From: Gemmataceae bacterium
Lineage (GTDB): Bacteria > Planctomycetota > Planctomycetia > Gemmatales > Gemmataceae
DNA: 14,976 nt
Direction of reading: 5' to 3'
NCBI GenBank assembly: GCA_020847555.1
Contig: JADLBT010000099.1
Span: 1 to 14,976, forward strand
This document shows positions 1 through 8,500 of this stretch, piece by piece. Both the position numbers and the translations under genes were made by a program. Within the stretch, counting starts at the first letter, position 1, and each line of letters opens with the position of its first letter. A model generated the notes under the pieces. It ran no database searches. It was not told where the DNA came from and worked only from the letters and a program-made list of their open reading frames with translations.

Positions 1-3000
1 CCGGGGAGAAGTCGAGGGTTCGGCAGTATCCCTCGAAGCCCGTGAAGCCGCCCACCTCGCGGCCCGTGACGGCATCCCACAGCCGCACCGTTCTGTCCAT
101 GCTGGCGGTGACGATGTGCTTGCCGTCGGGGGAAAACAGGGCAGGCTCCACGGCCGCCCGGTGTCCCTCCAGGGCGAGCAGTTCCTTGCCGGTCGTCGTC
201 TCCCACACGCGGGCCGTCCGGTCAGGACCGCTGGTGATGACGCGATCCCCCTTCCTGTTGAAGGCGACGTGCCAGATCGCGTTGAGGTGCCCGACGAAGC
301 GGCGGACCTCCCGCCCGGTGTGCAGCTCCCACAGCCGCGCCGTGCTGTCCGCGCCGCCGGTCAGCGCGTGCCGGCCGTCCGGGCTAATCGCGCAGGCATA
401 CGTCTGCCACAGGTGCCCTTCGAGGCGCCGTAGCTCCTTGCCAGTCGCCACGTCCCACACGCGCGCCGTATTGTCCCCCCCGGTGGTGCCGCTGGCCGAG
501 ATCGCCAACCGCCCGTCGGGAGAGAAGGCCACGTAACGGATCCCGCCGCCGTGTCCCTCAAAGCGGCGCACCAGTCCCGGAGGTTCGGACGCCACCGGAA
601 CCACCCGGCGGACGAGAACCTCCTGCTTGCCGCCGGGCGCGACGTGGACCCACCGGGGGGACAGGCGCAGGTCGGGAGCCGGCTCGTTCAGCGCAAACTC
701 GTACTCGCCGGGCGGCAACTCCAGGCGGCGCCGGGTGGTGGCCGGCACGACCACCTTGCCGTTCTGCCGGACGAGCAGCTCCGCCTCGGGGTGGGCCGAC
801 GCGACCAGGATCTCGCCCGGACCCTTCCCCCTCGGCGGCCCCTTCGCCAGCGCCTTTGCATCCGGCACGGCCCACAGTCGAGCCAGGTTGTCGAACCCGC
901 CGGAAACGACGTGCCTGCCGTCCGGGGCGAAGGCGACGGCGTGGATCGGTTGCCCGTGCCCCGCGAAGGTGTGGATGTCGCGCTTCTCGTGCAGATCCCA
1001 GAGGCGCACCTGGCCGTCCCAGGCGCCGGTGACGGCATATCGCCCGTCGCGGGACAGGGCCATGCCGATGATCCCGGACTTCTGCGTCAGGATTCCGCCG
1101 ACCGGCTTCGCCCTGGCGACGTCGTACTGCCGGATCCTCCCGTCATTGCCGCAGGAGATGAGGCGAGTGCCGTCCGCGCTGAAGAACACGTCGCGGACGA
1201 TACTCGTATGGCCCTCGAGGGTGCCGAGCCACTGTCCCGTGTCGAGATCCCCCAGCCGGATCTTCTTGTCCTGGGCGGCCGCGATGCGACGCCGGTCGGG
1301 GGAAAAGGCGAGCCCCCAGACGCTGGTGTCGAGAGGGGGGAAGGTACGGACTAACCTCCCGGTGCCCGCCTCGAAGACGCGCACCGTCGGCTCGTACCCT
1401 GCGGTCGCAATCCGCTGGCCGTCCGGGGACCACACGGCCGCGCGCACCTGATTGGTGTGTCCGGGAAACTCGCGAACGAGCTGGCCCGCCGGGAGTGTCC
1501 AGAGGCGCGCGGCCCTGTCCGACCCGGCCGTCAGGACGTGCTGTCCGTTCGGAGAAACGGCGATGCGGGTGATGGGGCCGGTGAAATCCTTCCGCCGCCA
1601 CACCTCGCGCCCGGTGCGCGCGTCCCACAGCCGCAGTTCGTTCTCGTACCCGTTCAGGAATTTGCCGCCGAGATACTTGGTCCCGCTGCCGGTGAGCACG
1701 TGCTGGCCGTCGCGGGTGAAGGCGATCGCGGTGACGGCATTCCGGTGCCCGACGAAGCGCAGGGCTTCCCCGGGCGCCTTCGGGGGCGGGCTCTCGGGCG
1801 GGATCTCCAGGGCGCGCGGGGCCGGCTTGCCGGCGTCCGGCATTTGCCAGAGGCGGAGCACGGGTTCATCGTGGCAGGCGCTCAGGAACCGGCCGCCGGG
1901 GACGAAATTCACCGCCGTGACAACCTTCGGGTGGGCGCTGCAGAGGCTGACCTCGCGCCCGGACTCCAGATCCCAGCAGATGACGGCCCCGCTCCAGTCG
2001 CCCGCCAGCAGCCGCTTGCCGTCCGCGGAGACTTGCAGGCTCTCGACCGAGACATTCTGGGGCAGCTTCTTCAACTCCTGACCGTTCTGCAGATCCCAGA
2101 TCCGCACGAGCCGATCGTTGCCGCCGGAGATCGCCCGCTTGCCGTCAGGGGTGAGAACCACGGTCCGCACCTGGCTGGAGTGGCCCTCGAAGTGATGGGA
2201 CGCCTTGACGATGGTCTTGAGGCGCACCGGGTGGCGGGTGACGTGCAGCGCCGCCGTCGCCCCCAGCGCCGCCGGGCCAGCGGCGAGCACGGCCCCGAGC
2301 CGGCCGCGCGGTCCGACCCCGGGATCCGGAACGTCACGCAGATCCCACACCCGGACGTCGTTCTCCTCCGCACTGCACGACACCGCCGTGAGGCCGTCCG
2401 GCGTCAGCGCCACTCGCCGCACCAGTTTGGCGTGGCCGGTCAGGCGGCATAGCTCCTGCCCGCTGGCGAGATCCCACAGCCGCACCGTCCCGTCCCCGCC
2501 CCCCGACAGCGCGCGCCGGCCGTCCGCGGACAGGGCGACGTCCCAGACCCAGCCGGTGTGCCCCAGACAGCAGGCCAGCTTCCGGCCGGTGCGCGCGTCC
2601 CACAGGCGTACCGCTCCGTCGCGGTCGCCGGTGAGGATCCGCCCGCCGTCCGCCGACCACGCCGCGCTGGTGACCGGCTGGGTGTGCCCGACCAGCCGGC
2701 CGTACTCCTGCCCGCTCGTCAGATCCCACAGCCGCACCGTGCCATCCAGGGAGGCCGACACTGCCCGCTTGCCGTCCGGCGCCACGCGCGCGTGCAGCAC
2801 CCCCTTCTCGTGGCCCGCGTAGCGCCGGACCTCGGCGGCCGCGACCGGGACGGCGGCCGGGGTTGCGAGCTTGCGCGGCAAGCCCCAGACGCGCACCGAG
2901 TAGTCGCTGCCGCGCACCCATTCCTTCTCGAAGTTGCTCCCCCCGGCCGACACGACGCGCCGGCCGTCCGGGCAGAATGCCACCGCGCGGACGCCGTCGG

Positions 3001-3775
3001 TGTGGCCGGTGAAGCAGTGGACCTCCGTCCGGCTCGCGACGTCCCACAGCCGCACCGTCCGGTCCATGCTCCCCGACACCAGCAGCCGGCCGTTCGGAGC
3101 GAACGCCAGGGTGCTGACAACGTTCGTGTGCCCCGTCAGGCGACCGACCAGACGCCCCGCCTTGAGATCCCACAGCCGGATGGTGTGGTCGTACCCGCTT
3201 GTCGCCGCCAGGCGGCCGTCGGGGGCGATCGCCACGCACTCGAACCCGTGGTACGGCGCGTCCATCCGCCTGACCTCTGTCCCGCTGGCGATGTCCCACA
3301 CGCGCAGCGCGTTGTCGTGTCCCACGGTGACAACTTGCCGATCGTCGGGGGTGAACGTCGCCCCCATGTAGGTGGCCGCGTGGCCGTCGAACAGATCCAG
3401 TTGCTGGCCGCTCTCCCGGTCGTACAGGCGTGCCGACCCGTCGCGGGCAGCGGTCAGGACGCGGCGCCCGTCGCGCGAGAAGCTGACGGTCGATATCATG
3501 TTGGCATGGTCGAAAAAGGTCTGGCACTCCTGACCCAGCTCCACGTCCCACACGCGGGCCATCCGGTCCGTCCCGCCCGTCAGGGCATACTTGCTGTCCG
3601 GGGAGAAGGTGCCGCACATCACCTGGCCGTTGTGCCCCTGGAAGGTGAGCAGCGGTTTGCCCGTCGCCAGCGACCAGATCCGGGCCGTCTTGTCCCCCTC
3701 GGGGGCGCCGCTGACGGACAGCACCAGGCGCCCGTTCGGCGCGACGGCTATCCCGTGGATCGTGCCGGTGTGCCC
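1..3775 (-). repeat. WD40-blade coding repeat array of kinase A (21 blades, PEGA-like spacer, then at least 4.5 more)
   Basis: Blades of about 42 codons (roughly 126 bases) follow the pattern GH-x5-V-x-AFSPDG+-x3-SGS-D-x-T-V+LWD-x-x-TG+E. The counted blades fall into three sets of seven: residues 537-856, 857-1211 and 1212-1508. The second set is interrupted after its fourth blade by a linker at about 1017-1066. A PEGA-like spacer separates blade 21 from blade 22. Identical short DNA segments recur: a 17-base stretch encoding the conserved T-V-R-L-W core occurs at 75-91, 2472-2488, 2724-2740 and 3042-3058. Confidence 0.85.
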
Positions 3776-5383
3776 CTTCAGCCGCCGGATCTCCCCCTCC
3801 GGCTGGAGGCGGATGCGCACCTCCTCCCGGCCGTTGCGGGTCAGCGTCAGCATGTCCTCGGACAGTTCCAGCCAGCGCGGGTCGGCGGCAACCGAGAGGG
3901 TGTACTTCCCGGCCGGGAGCGTCAGCGCCGCCCGATCGTTGACCTCGACCGCGATCTCCTCCCCGTCGGCCGGCTGGATGCGGACACGGACGCCCGGCAC
4001 GGACGACGCGAAGACGACTTCCGCCCGGTTCGTCGCCAGCCGATACAGATCGGAGCCGTAGGCAAATCCGGCCCACACCAGAGCCCACAGCCCAACCAGG
4101 ACGCAAACGGCGGTCACCGGGCGGCGCCGCACCCACCGGACGATGCGCTCGCGCCGCGACTGGCGTCGCGCCTGGACCGGCTCGCCGCGCCGGAACCGGG
4201 CCAGGTCGTCGGCCAGCTCCTGGGCGGTGGCGTAGCGGTCCTTCGGCTTCTTCTGCAAGCAGCGCAGGCAGATCGTTTCCAGGTCGCGCGGGCACTTCGG
4301 GGCGAGCAGGCGCGGCGGCACCGGATTCTTCGCGACCACCAGCAGAACGGTGTCCAGCGGCGTCTCCCCGACGAACGGCGGGCGGCCGGTGAGCAGTTCG
4401 TACAGGATCGCGCCCAGGGCGTAGATATCGACCGGCGGGCCGACATCGTGGCTCGATCCGCTGGCCTGCTCCGGCGCCATGTAGCTCGGCGTCCCGACGA
4501 GCGCTCCCGACTGGGTCTGCCCCTGCTCGCTGTCGAGCTGCTTGGCCAGGCCGAAGTCGGCGATCTTCGGGATGGTGACGAGCGAAGAGGAAGCGTCGCC
4601 CAGGGACGACGCGGTGTTGTCCTGGTGCTTGCCGCCCGCCTTCCGCTGTCCCTTCCCGGACGCGAGGAGGATGTTGGCCGGCTTCAGATCGCGGTGAACG
4701 ATGCCGTGATCGTGGGCGTACTGGACCGCCCGGGCGAGTTGCTCGATGATGCCCGCTGCCTGGTCGGCGCGCAGCGGCCGGCCCTGCTGGCGCTCGGCGA
4801 GGGTGCCGCCGCTGACGTACTCCAGGGCGAGGAACGGCCGGCCGTCGTGCTCGCCGACGTCGTAGATCTGAACGATGTTCGGGTGCTGGAGGCGTGCCAC
4901 CGCCTCCGCCTCGCGGCTGAACCGGGCCATCTCCTGCGGCCCGGCGTGCGCCCCGGCGAGAATCATTTTCAGCGCCACCGGCCGGTGCAGGTCGATCTGC
5001 AGCGCTCTGTAGACGACGCCCATGCCGCCCCGGCCGATCTCCTCCAGGATCTGGTAGCCGGGCACCGTCAGGTCTTCCGGGGTATCCGGCTCGCCCTCGC
5101 CCACCCCGGTCGGCGGCAGGGTCGCCCCCTGCGGATCCGCCCGCAGCGCGGCGCGGTCGAGCGGCGACGTCCTGCGCTCGCCGTCGCGGGCCAGCGGACC
5201 CGCGAAGATCTCCGTCCGGCCGTCCGCGGCGCCGGGGTTGGGAGTGGGCGGGAAGGTGAGCGCTTCGGTGTTCGCCGATCCGGGGTCAGCGACCGCGGCT
5301 TTACCGCACTTCGGACAGACCGCGCGGTCGCGCGTCGGTCCTTCCCAGCGGTGACCCTTCGGGCAGGTGAACAGGATCGTCAT
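1..5383 (-). CDS. Giant transmembrane Ser/Thr protein kinase with PEGA-like modules and WD40 propellers (kinase A), C-terminus beyond left edge
   Basis: Visible are 1794 codons with no in-frame stop. Residues 1-27 form a zinc-ribbon-like motif (C7-P-x-G-H11-x-W, C23-P-x-C26-G), followed by a low-complexity linker. The kinase domain spans about 109-396: glycine loop GRGGMG 117-122, ATP-binding K139, HRDLKPAN 230-237, DFG 276-278, APE 303-305. All catalytic residues are present, so phosphotransfer to Ser/Thr is expected. A 28-residue Gly/Lys/Ser-rich insertion lies at 243-270. The transmembrane helix is about 423-443 and a PEGA-like module about 450-530. WD40 blades 1-21 run from 537 to about 1508, a second PEGA-like module covers about 1524-1600, and blades 22-25 plus the start of 26 run from 1610 to the edge. 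The start is firm: an in-frame TAA at 5390-5392 precedes the ATG, with GGGAG 9 bases upstream. The gene lies 166 bases downstream of its paralogue kinase B on the same strand. The catalytic assignment is secure; ligand and substrates are unknown. Confidence 0.93.
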   Translation of the reverse strand, partial: MTILFTCPKGHRWEGPTRDRAVCPKCGKAAVADPGSANTEALTFPPTPNPGAADGRTEIFAGPLARDGERRTSPLDRAALRADPQGATLPPTGVGEGEPDTPEDLTVPGYQILEEIGRGGMGVVYRALQIDLHRPVALKMILAGAHAGPQEMARFSREAEAVARLQHPNIVQIYDVGEHDGRPFLALEYVSGGTLAERQQGRPLRADQAAGIIEQLARAVQYAHDHGIVHRDLKPANILLASGKGQRKAGGKHQDNTASSLGDASSSLVTIPKIADFGLAKQLDSEQGQTQSGALVGTPSYMAPEQASGSSHDVGPPVDIYALGAILYELLTGRPPFVGETPLDTVLLVVAKNPVPPRLLAPKCPRDLETICLRCLQKKPKDRYATAQELADDLARFRRGEPVQARRQSRRERIVRWVRRRPVTAVCVLVGLWALVWAGFAYGSDLYRLATNRAEVVFASSVPGVRVRIQPADGEEIAVEVNDRAALTLPAGKYTLSVAADPRWLELSEDMLTLTRNGREEVRIRLQPEGEIRRLKGHTGTIHGIAVAPNGRLVLSVSGAPEGDKTARIWSLATGKPLLTFQGHNGQVMCGTFSPDSKYALTGGTDRMARVWDVELGQECQTFFDHANMISTVSFSRDGRRVLTAARDGSARLYDRESGQQLDLFDGHAATYMGATFTPDDRQVVTVGHDNALRVWDIASGTEVRRMDAPYHGFECVAIAPDGRLAATSGYDHTIRLWDLKAGRLVGRLTGHTNVVSTLAFAPNGRLLVSGSMDRTVRLWDVASRTEVHCFTGHTDGVRAVAFCPDGRRVVSAGGSNFEKEWVRGSDYSVRVWGLPRKLATPAAVPVAAAEVRRYAGHEKGVLHARVAPDGKRAVSASLDGTVRLWDLTSGQEYGRLVGHTQPVTSAAWSADGGRILTGDRDGAVRLWDARTGRKLACCLGHTGWVWDVALSADGRRALSGGGDGTVRLWDLASGQELCRLTGHAKLVRRVALTPDGLTAVSCSAEENDVRVWDLRDVPDPGVGPRGRLGAVLAAGPAALGATAALHVTRHPVRLKTIVKASHHFEGHSSQVRTVVLTPDGKRAISGGNDRLVRIWDLQNGQELKKLPQNVSVESLQVSADGKRLLAGDWSGAVICWDLESGREVSLCSAHPKVVTAVNFVPGGRFLSACHDEPVLRLWQMPDAGKPAPRALEIPPESPPPKAPGEALRFVGHRNAVTAIAFTRDGQHVLTGSGTKYLGGKFLNGYENELRLWDARTGREVWRRKDFTGPITRIAVSPNGQHVLTAGSDRAARLWTLPAGQLVREFPGHTNQVRAAVWSPDGQRIATAGYEPTVRVFEAGTGRLVRTFPPLDTSVWGLAFSPDRRRIAAAQDKKIRLGDLDTGQWLGTLEGHTSIVRDVFFSADGTRLISCGNDGRIRQYDVARAKPVGGILTQKSGIIGMALSRDGRYAVTGAWDGQVRLWDLHEKRDIHTFAGHGQPIHAVAFAPDGRHVVSGGFDNLARLWAVPDAKALAKGPPRGKGPGEILVASAHPEAELLVRQNGKVVVPATTRRRLELPPGEYEFALNEPAPDLRLSPRWVHVAPGGKQEVLVRRVVPVASEPPGLVRRFEGHGGGIRYVAFSPDGRLAISASGTTGGDNTARVWDVATGKELRRLEGHLWQTYACAISPDGRHALTGGADSTARLWELHTGREVRRFVGHLNAIWHVAFNRKGDRVITSGPDRTARVWETTTGKELLALEGHRAAVEPALFSPDGKHIVTASMDRTVRLWDAVTGREVGGFTGFEGYCRTLDFSP

Positions 5384-5392
5384 GGGCAATTA

Positions 5393-5397
5393 CTCCC
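5393..5397 (-). promoter_or_regulatory. Ribosome-binding site of kinase A
   Basis: GGGAG on the minus strand ends 9 bases before the ATG at 5383. An in-frame TAA at 5390-5392 lies between this site and the ATG, so no longer in-frame start is possible. Confidence 0.7.
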
Positions 5398-5443
5398 GTC
5401 GCCGGTCGTGGGTCAAGGGATATGAGGAAGAGAGAAGTCTTTC

Positions 5444-5514
5444 AAAGCCCACAGGCTGTGGTCCGTGGGCGAAGCTCCCAGCGCTGCGCCCACGGGTCGC
5501 GGCCCGTGGGCTTT
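5444..5514. repeat. Nested inverted repeats between the two kinase genes; possible terminator or intergenic repeat element
   Basis: Four alternating copies of GCCCAC/GTGGGC lie within 71 bases. The strongest hairpin is GCCCACGGG (5488-5496), loop TCGCGG, CCCGTGGGC (5503-5511): a perfect 9-bp stem. A competing stem pairs CCGTGGGCG (5463-5471) with CGCCCACGG (5487-5495). The outermost arms AAAGCCCAC (5444-5452) and GTGGGCTTT (5506-5514) also pair perfectly. Read on the minus strand, the structure begins 36 bases after the kinase B stop and its outer stem ends in TTT, so it may terminate kinase B transcription or attenuate read-through into kinase A. There is no long T-tract. The self-complementary, nested form would also suit a dispersed REP-like element. 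The structure is directly visible; its function is inferred. Confidence 0.6.
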
Positions 5515-5549
5515 ACAGATTTTCTGTCACCCTCTCGTCTGTCCCTGCA

Positions 5550-8500
5550 TTAGCGCTCCTGGCGCTTGGGAACGTTCGTCGGCCCGGCCAGGCGCAGGAT
5601 CGACACGAACCGGCCGTGGCCGATCGCCAGGTGGCGCCCCTCCGGACTCCAGGCGAGCGGCCCGGCGGGGCCGGACGCCCCCGGAAGCCGTACCGAGTCG
5701 GTCTCGTCTCCCGTCTCGGGATCCCACAGGATGACCACCCCGTCCGTCCCGACAGCGGCGACCGGCGGCCCGCCGCTCCACCACGCCACGGCACGCGGCG
5801 TGTTCCCACGGCGGAAGTTCAGCCGCCGGACCTGGGTTCCGGTCGCGGTCTCCCACAGCACCACCCCTCCCCAGGAGAGGGACGCCAGTACGCGCCCATC
5901 CGGGCTGAACGCCAGGCCATCCCTCGTTCCCCGATACCCTGCGAGACCGCGCAGTTGCTTCCCGTCCGCCACGTCATGCAGGTGGATCCGGTTGTCCGTC
6001 CCTCCGGCGGCGAGGAGCTTGCCGTCCGGGCTGAACGCCAGATCCTGCACCGCCCCGGGGAGGAGCGGGAAGAGCTGGGGCGCCGCGTTGCCCTCGACCC
6101 GCCACAGGCGGATCCGGTCGGCGCCGGTCGCCACCGTCTGGCCGTCCGGACTGAACGCCACGCACCGGACCGCAAGGCCGTGCTCCTTCAGTTCGCGCAC
6201 CTTCTTGCCGGTGGCGGCGTCCCAGAGGACGGCCAGCCGGTCCTCGCCCGCGGTCGCCAGGAGTTTGCCGTCGGGGCTGAACGCGACCGCCCACACGCCG
6301 CCGGGATGGACCGCCCACGAGCGCGGCTCCTTGCCTTCCGCCGCGAGATCCCACAGACTGACCGTGCCGTCGCTCCCGCCCGTCGCCAACTGCTTGCCGT
6401 CCGGGGCAAACGCGATGGCCCGCACCTCCGGGTGGGGCTGGCGCATGTCGCCCAGCACGGCGGCTAGCTCGGGCGGCGCCCGGCGTGCGTCCCCGCCGCC
6501 GAGGGTTGTCAGCAAGGCGGCCGGGATCTTCGCGCGGGCTAGCCGGTCCAGCGGCGACGGCAATTCCTGCATGGCCCTCGCCGCTTCCAGGGTTGGCGGC
6601 AGCCCTCGGAAGGTGTTGAGGAAGGTGTGAAGGTCGCCGCGCAGGCGCTCGCGTTCAGGGTCGGTGTCGGCCTTCTTCGTTTGCAGCACCTTCAATTCCT
6701 TCTCCGCGGCTGCCAGCCGGGCCGGATCGGGTGGCGCCAACGGCGCCAGCACGCGGCGCACGTGGACCGTGTGGATTTTGTTGGCGCGGATCTCGATCCG
6801 GTCCGCCGACAACGCCACCGGCGATGGACCCGCTGCCTGTAATTCGAGCTGTCTCGGCCCTTCTTGCAGGTTGAAGACCCGATCCCCCCCGCCGCCGAGG
6901 TAGGCGGTCAGCGGTTTCAGGGTCGCGCTCTTGATCAGGACCGTCGCATCAATCGGGTCGGACCGGACGATCAACTGGCCGCGGGGGTAGCCCGGCCCCG
7001 GCAGCTGCCGCACGGACAGACCCGAGTAGGCGGCCAGCAGCAGGCGCCGGCCGTCGGGCGTGAAGGTCATGCTCGTCCCCCCGGACCCGATCGAACTGCG
7101 GTAGACCTCTTCCCGCAGAGCGACGTCCCACAGCCGCAGGGACGAGTCCGAGCAGCTCAGCGCCACCCGGGCGCCGTCGGGGGAGAAGGCCGCGCTGTAC
7201 ACTCCCACACCCCCGAACCGGAAGCGGTGCAGGTCCTCCCTGCGGTCCAGATCCCAGAGCCGCGCTACCTGGTCCAGCCCGCCGACGATAGCTCGCCGGC
7301 CGTCCGGGGAGAAGACCGTTATCTGGTTCCGCATCCCCTCTCCAGACGTCAACACCTTGCCCTTGCCGGTGGCCACGTCCCACACCGTCACCGCGCCGAA
7401 TTGGTCCCCCGTCAGAGCCCGGCGCCCGTCCGGCGACAGCACGACGTTCGCGATAGGTTGGTCCGGCGCGACCGCGAACTCGCGGACCACGTCGCCGCCA
7501 GCGGTCTCGAGCAGGCACAGCCGGCCGGTCAGGCCACACAGAGCCTGGCTACCGTCCGGAGACAGCGCGAAGGCTCCTGGGGTGACGCGGAGTTGTTTGG
7601 GGGTTTCGATCCGGGCGAGTTCCTTGCCCGCGGCCACGTCCCAGACGCGGAGCGTGCCGTCCAGCCCTGCCGTCCCCACGCGCTTGCCGTCCGCGGTCGC
7701 GGTGAGAGCCAGAACGTTCCCGATGTGCCCCTTGAGCAGACGCACGACCCGGCCTGCCTCGACGTCCCACAGCATCAGGTCGCCGTCCTGCTGCGAGTAG
7801 AGGGCGTGCCGACCGTCCGGGAGCAGGAGTCCAGCCCGGCCCGGCCCGGTGCCCAGGCTAACCCGATGGATCTCGCCGACGAACGTCGGCCCGCGGCGCA
7901 CGCCAACGATTTGCTGCGCGCCCGGCTGCAGGGTGACCCGGGGTGCCGTCAGGGCGGTCCCGAGCGGCCTGCCGGTCCACTCCAGGTCATACGTGCCCGC
8001 CGGCAGGGGGAGGTTGATGTTAAAGCCGATGCCGAGCGGGCGGGCCGGCCGTTGCACCTCCTGGCCGTTCTGCTTGATCAGCACCGTTCCGGCGAGCCCT
8101 TCCAGGTCGAGAATTAGCTCGCCGATGTTTCCCGCCAGCGGACCCGGATCGAACGCTGGACCGGGCAGCTGAACGAGGTGAATCGTTCCGTCCATCTCGG
8201 CCCAGGCGGCGAGGGCCGCGTCCGGCGCGACCGCGACGGTGCGCAGGGCGGCGTTGGCCACGTTCGGCGAGGTGTACAGCCGCCGACCGCTCGACACCTC
8301 CCAGGCGGCGAAATGGCTCCTCGTCCCCCAGGTGAAGGCGCGTCGGCTGTCCGGGGAGAAGGCCGCCCCGTACAGCGGCCCGCGGTTGTCCACCAGGCGG
8401 CGCACCTCCCGGCCGTTTTGGATGTCCCACAGCCGCGCCGTCCCGTCGGCGCTCGCCGACAGGGCCAGCCGGCCGTCGGGGGAGAGGGCCACGCCGAACA

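Noticed and set aside
2334..4295. Minus-strand frame of 653 codons inside kinase A
   Set aside because: Out-of-frame shadow. The true frame through this region is continuous from 5383 to the window edge and encodes the kinase C-lobe, transmembrane helix and propellers.
5388..5416. Promoter-like TTGACC (minus strand, 5411-5416) with AGTAAT 16 bases downstream, ahead of kinase A
   Set aside because: Transcription would start essentially at the ATG and exclude the good GGGAG ribosome-binding site, so the match is probably chance.
2558..5425. Long plus-strand open frame (955 codons) opposite kinase A
   Set aside because: It is codon-register antisense to kinase A, whose catalytic motifs and blades are unmistakable. 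GC-rich repeats with few TTA, CTA and TCA codons leave the opposite frame open. The translation is Arg/Pro/Ala-rich with no family features.
5515..5527. Small inverted repeat ACAGA-TTT-TCTGT just after the kinase B stop
   Set aside because: A 5-bp stem is too short to support a terminator or operator by itself.
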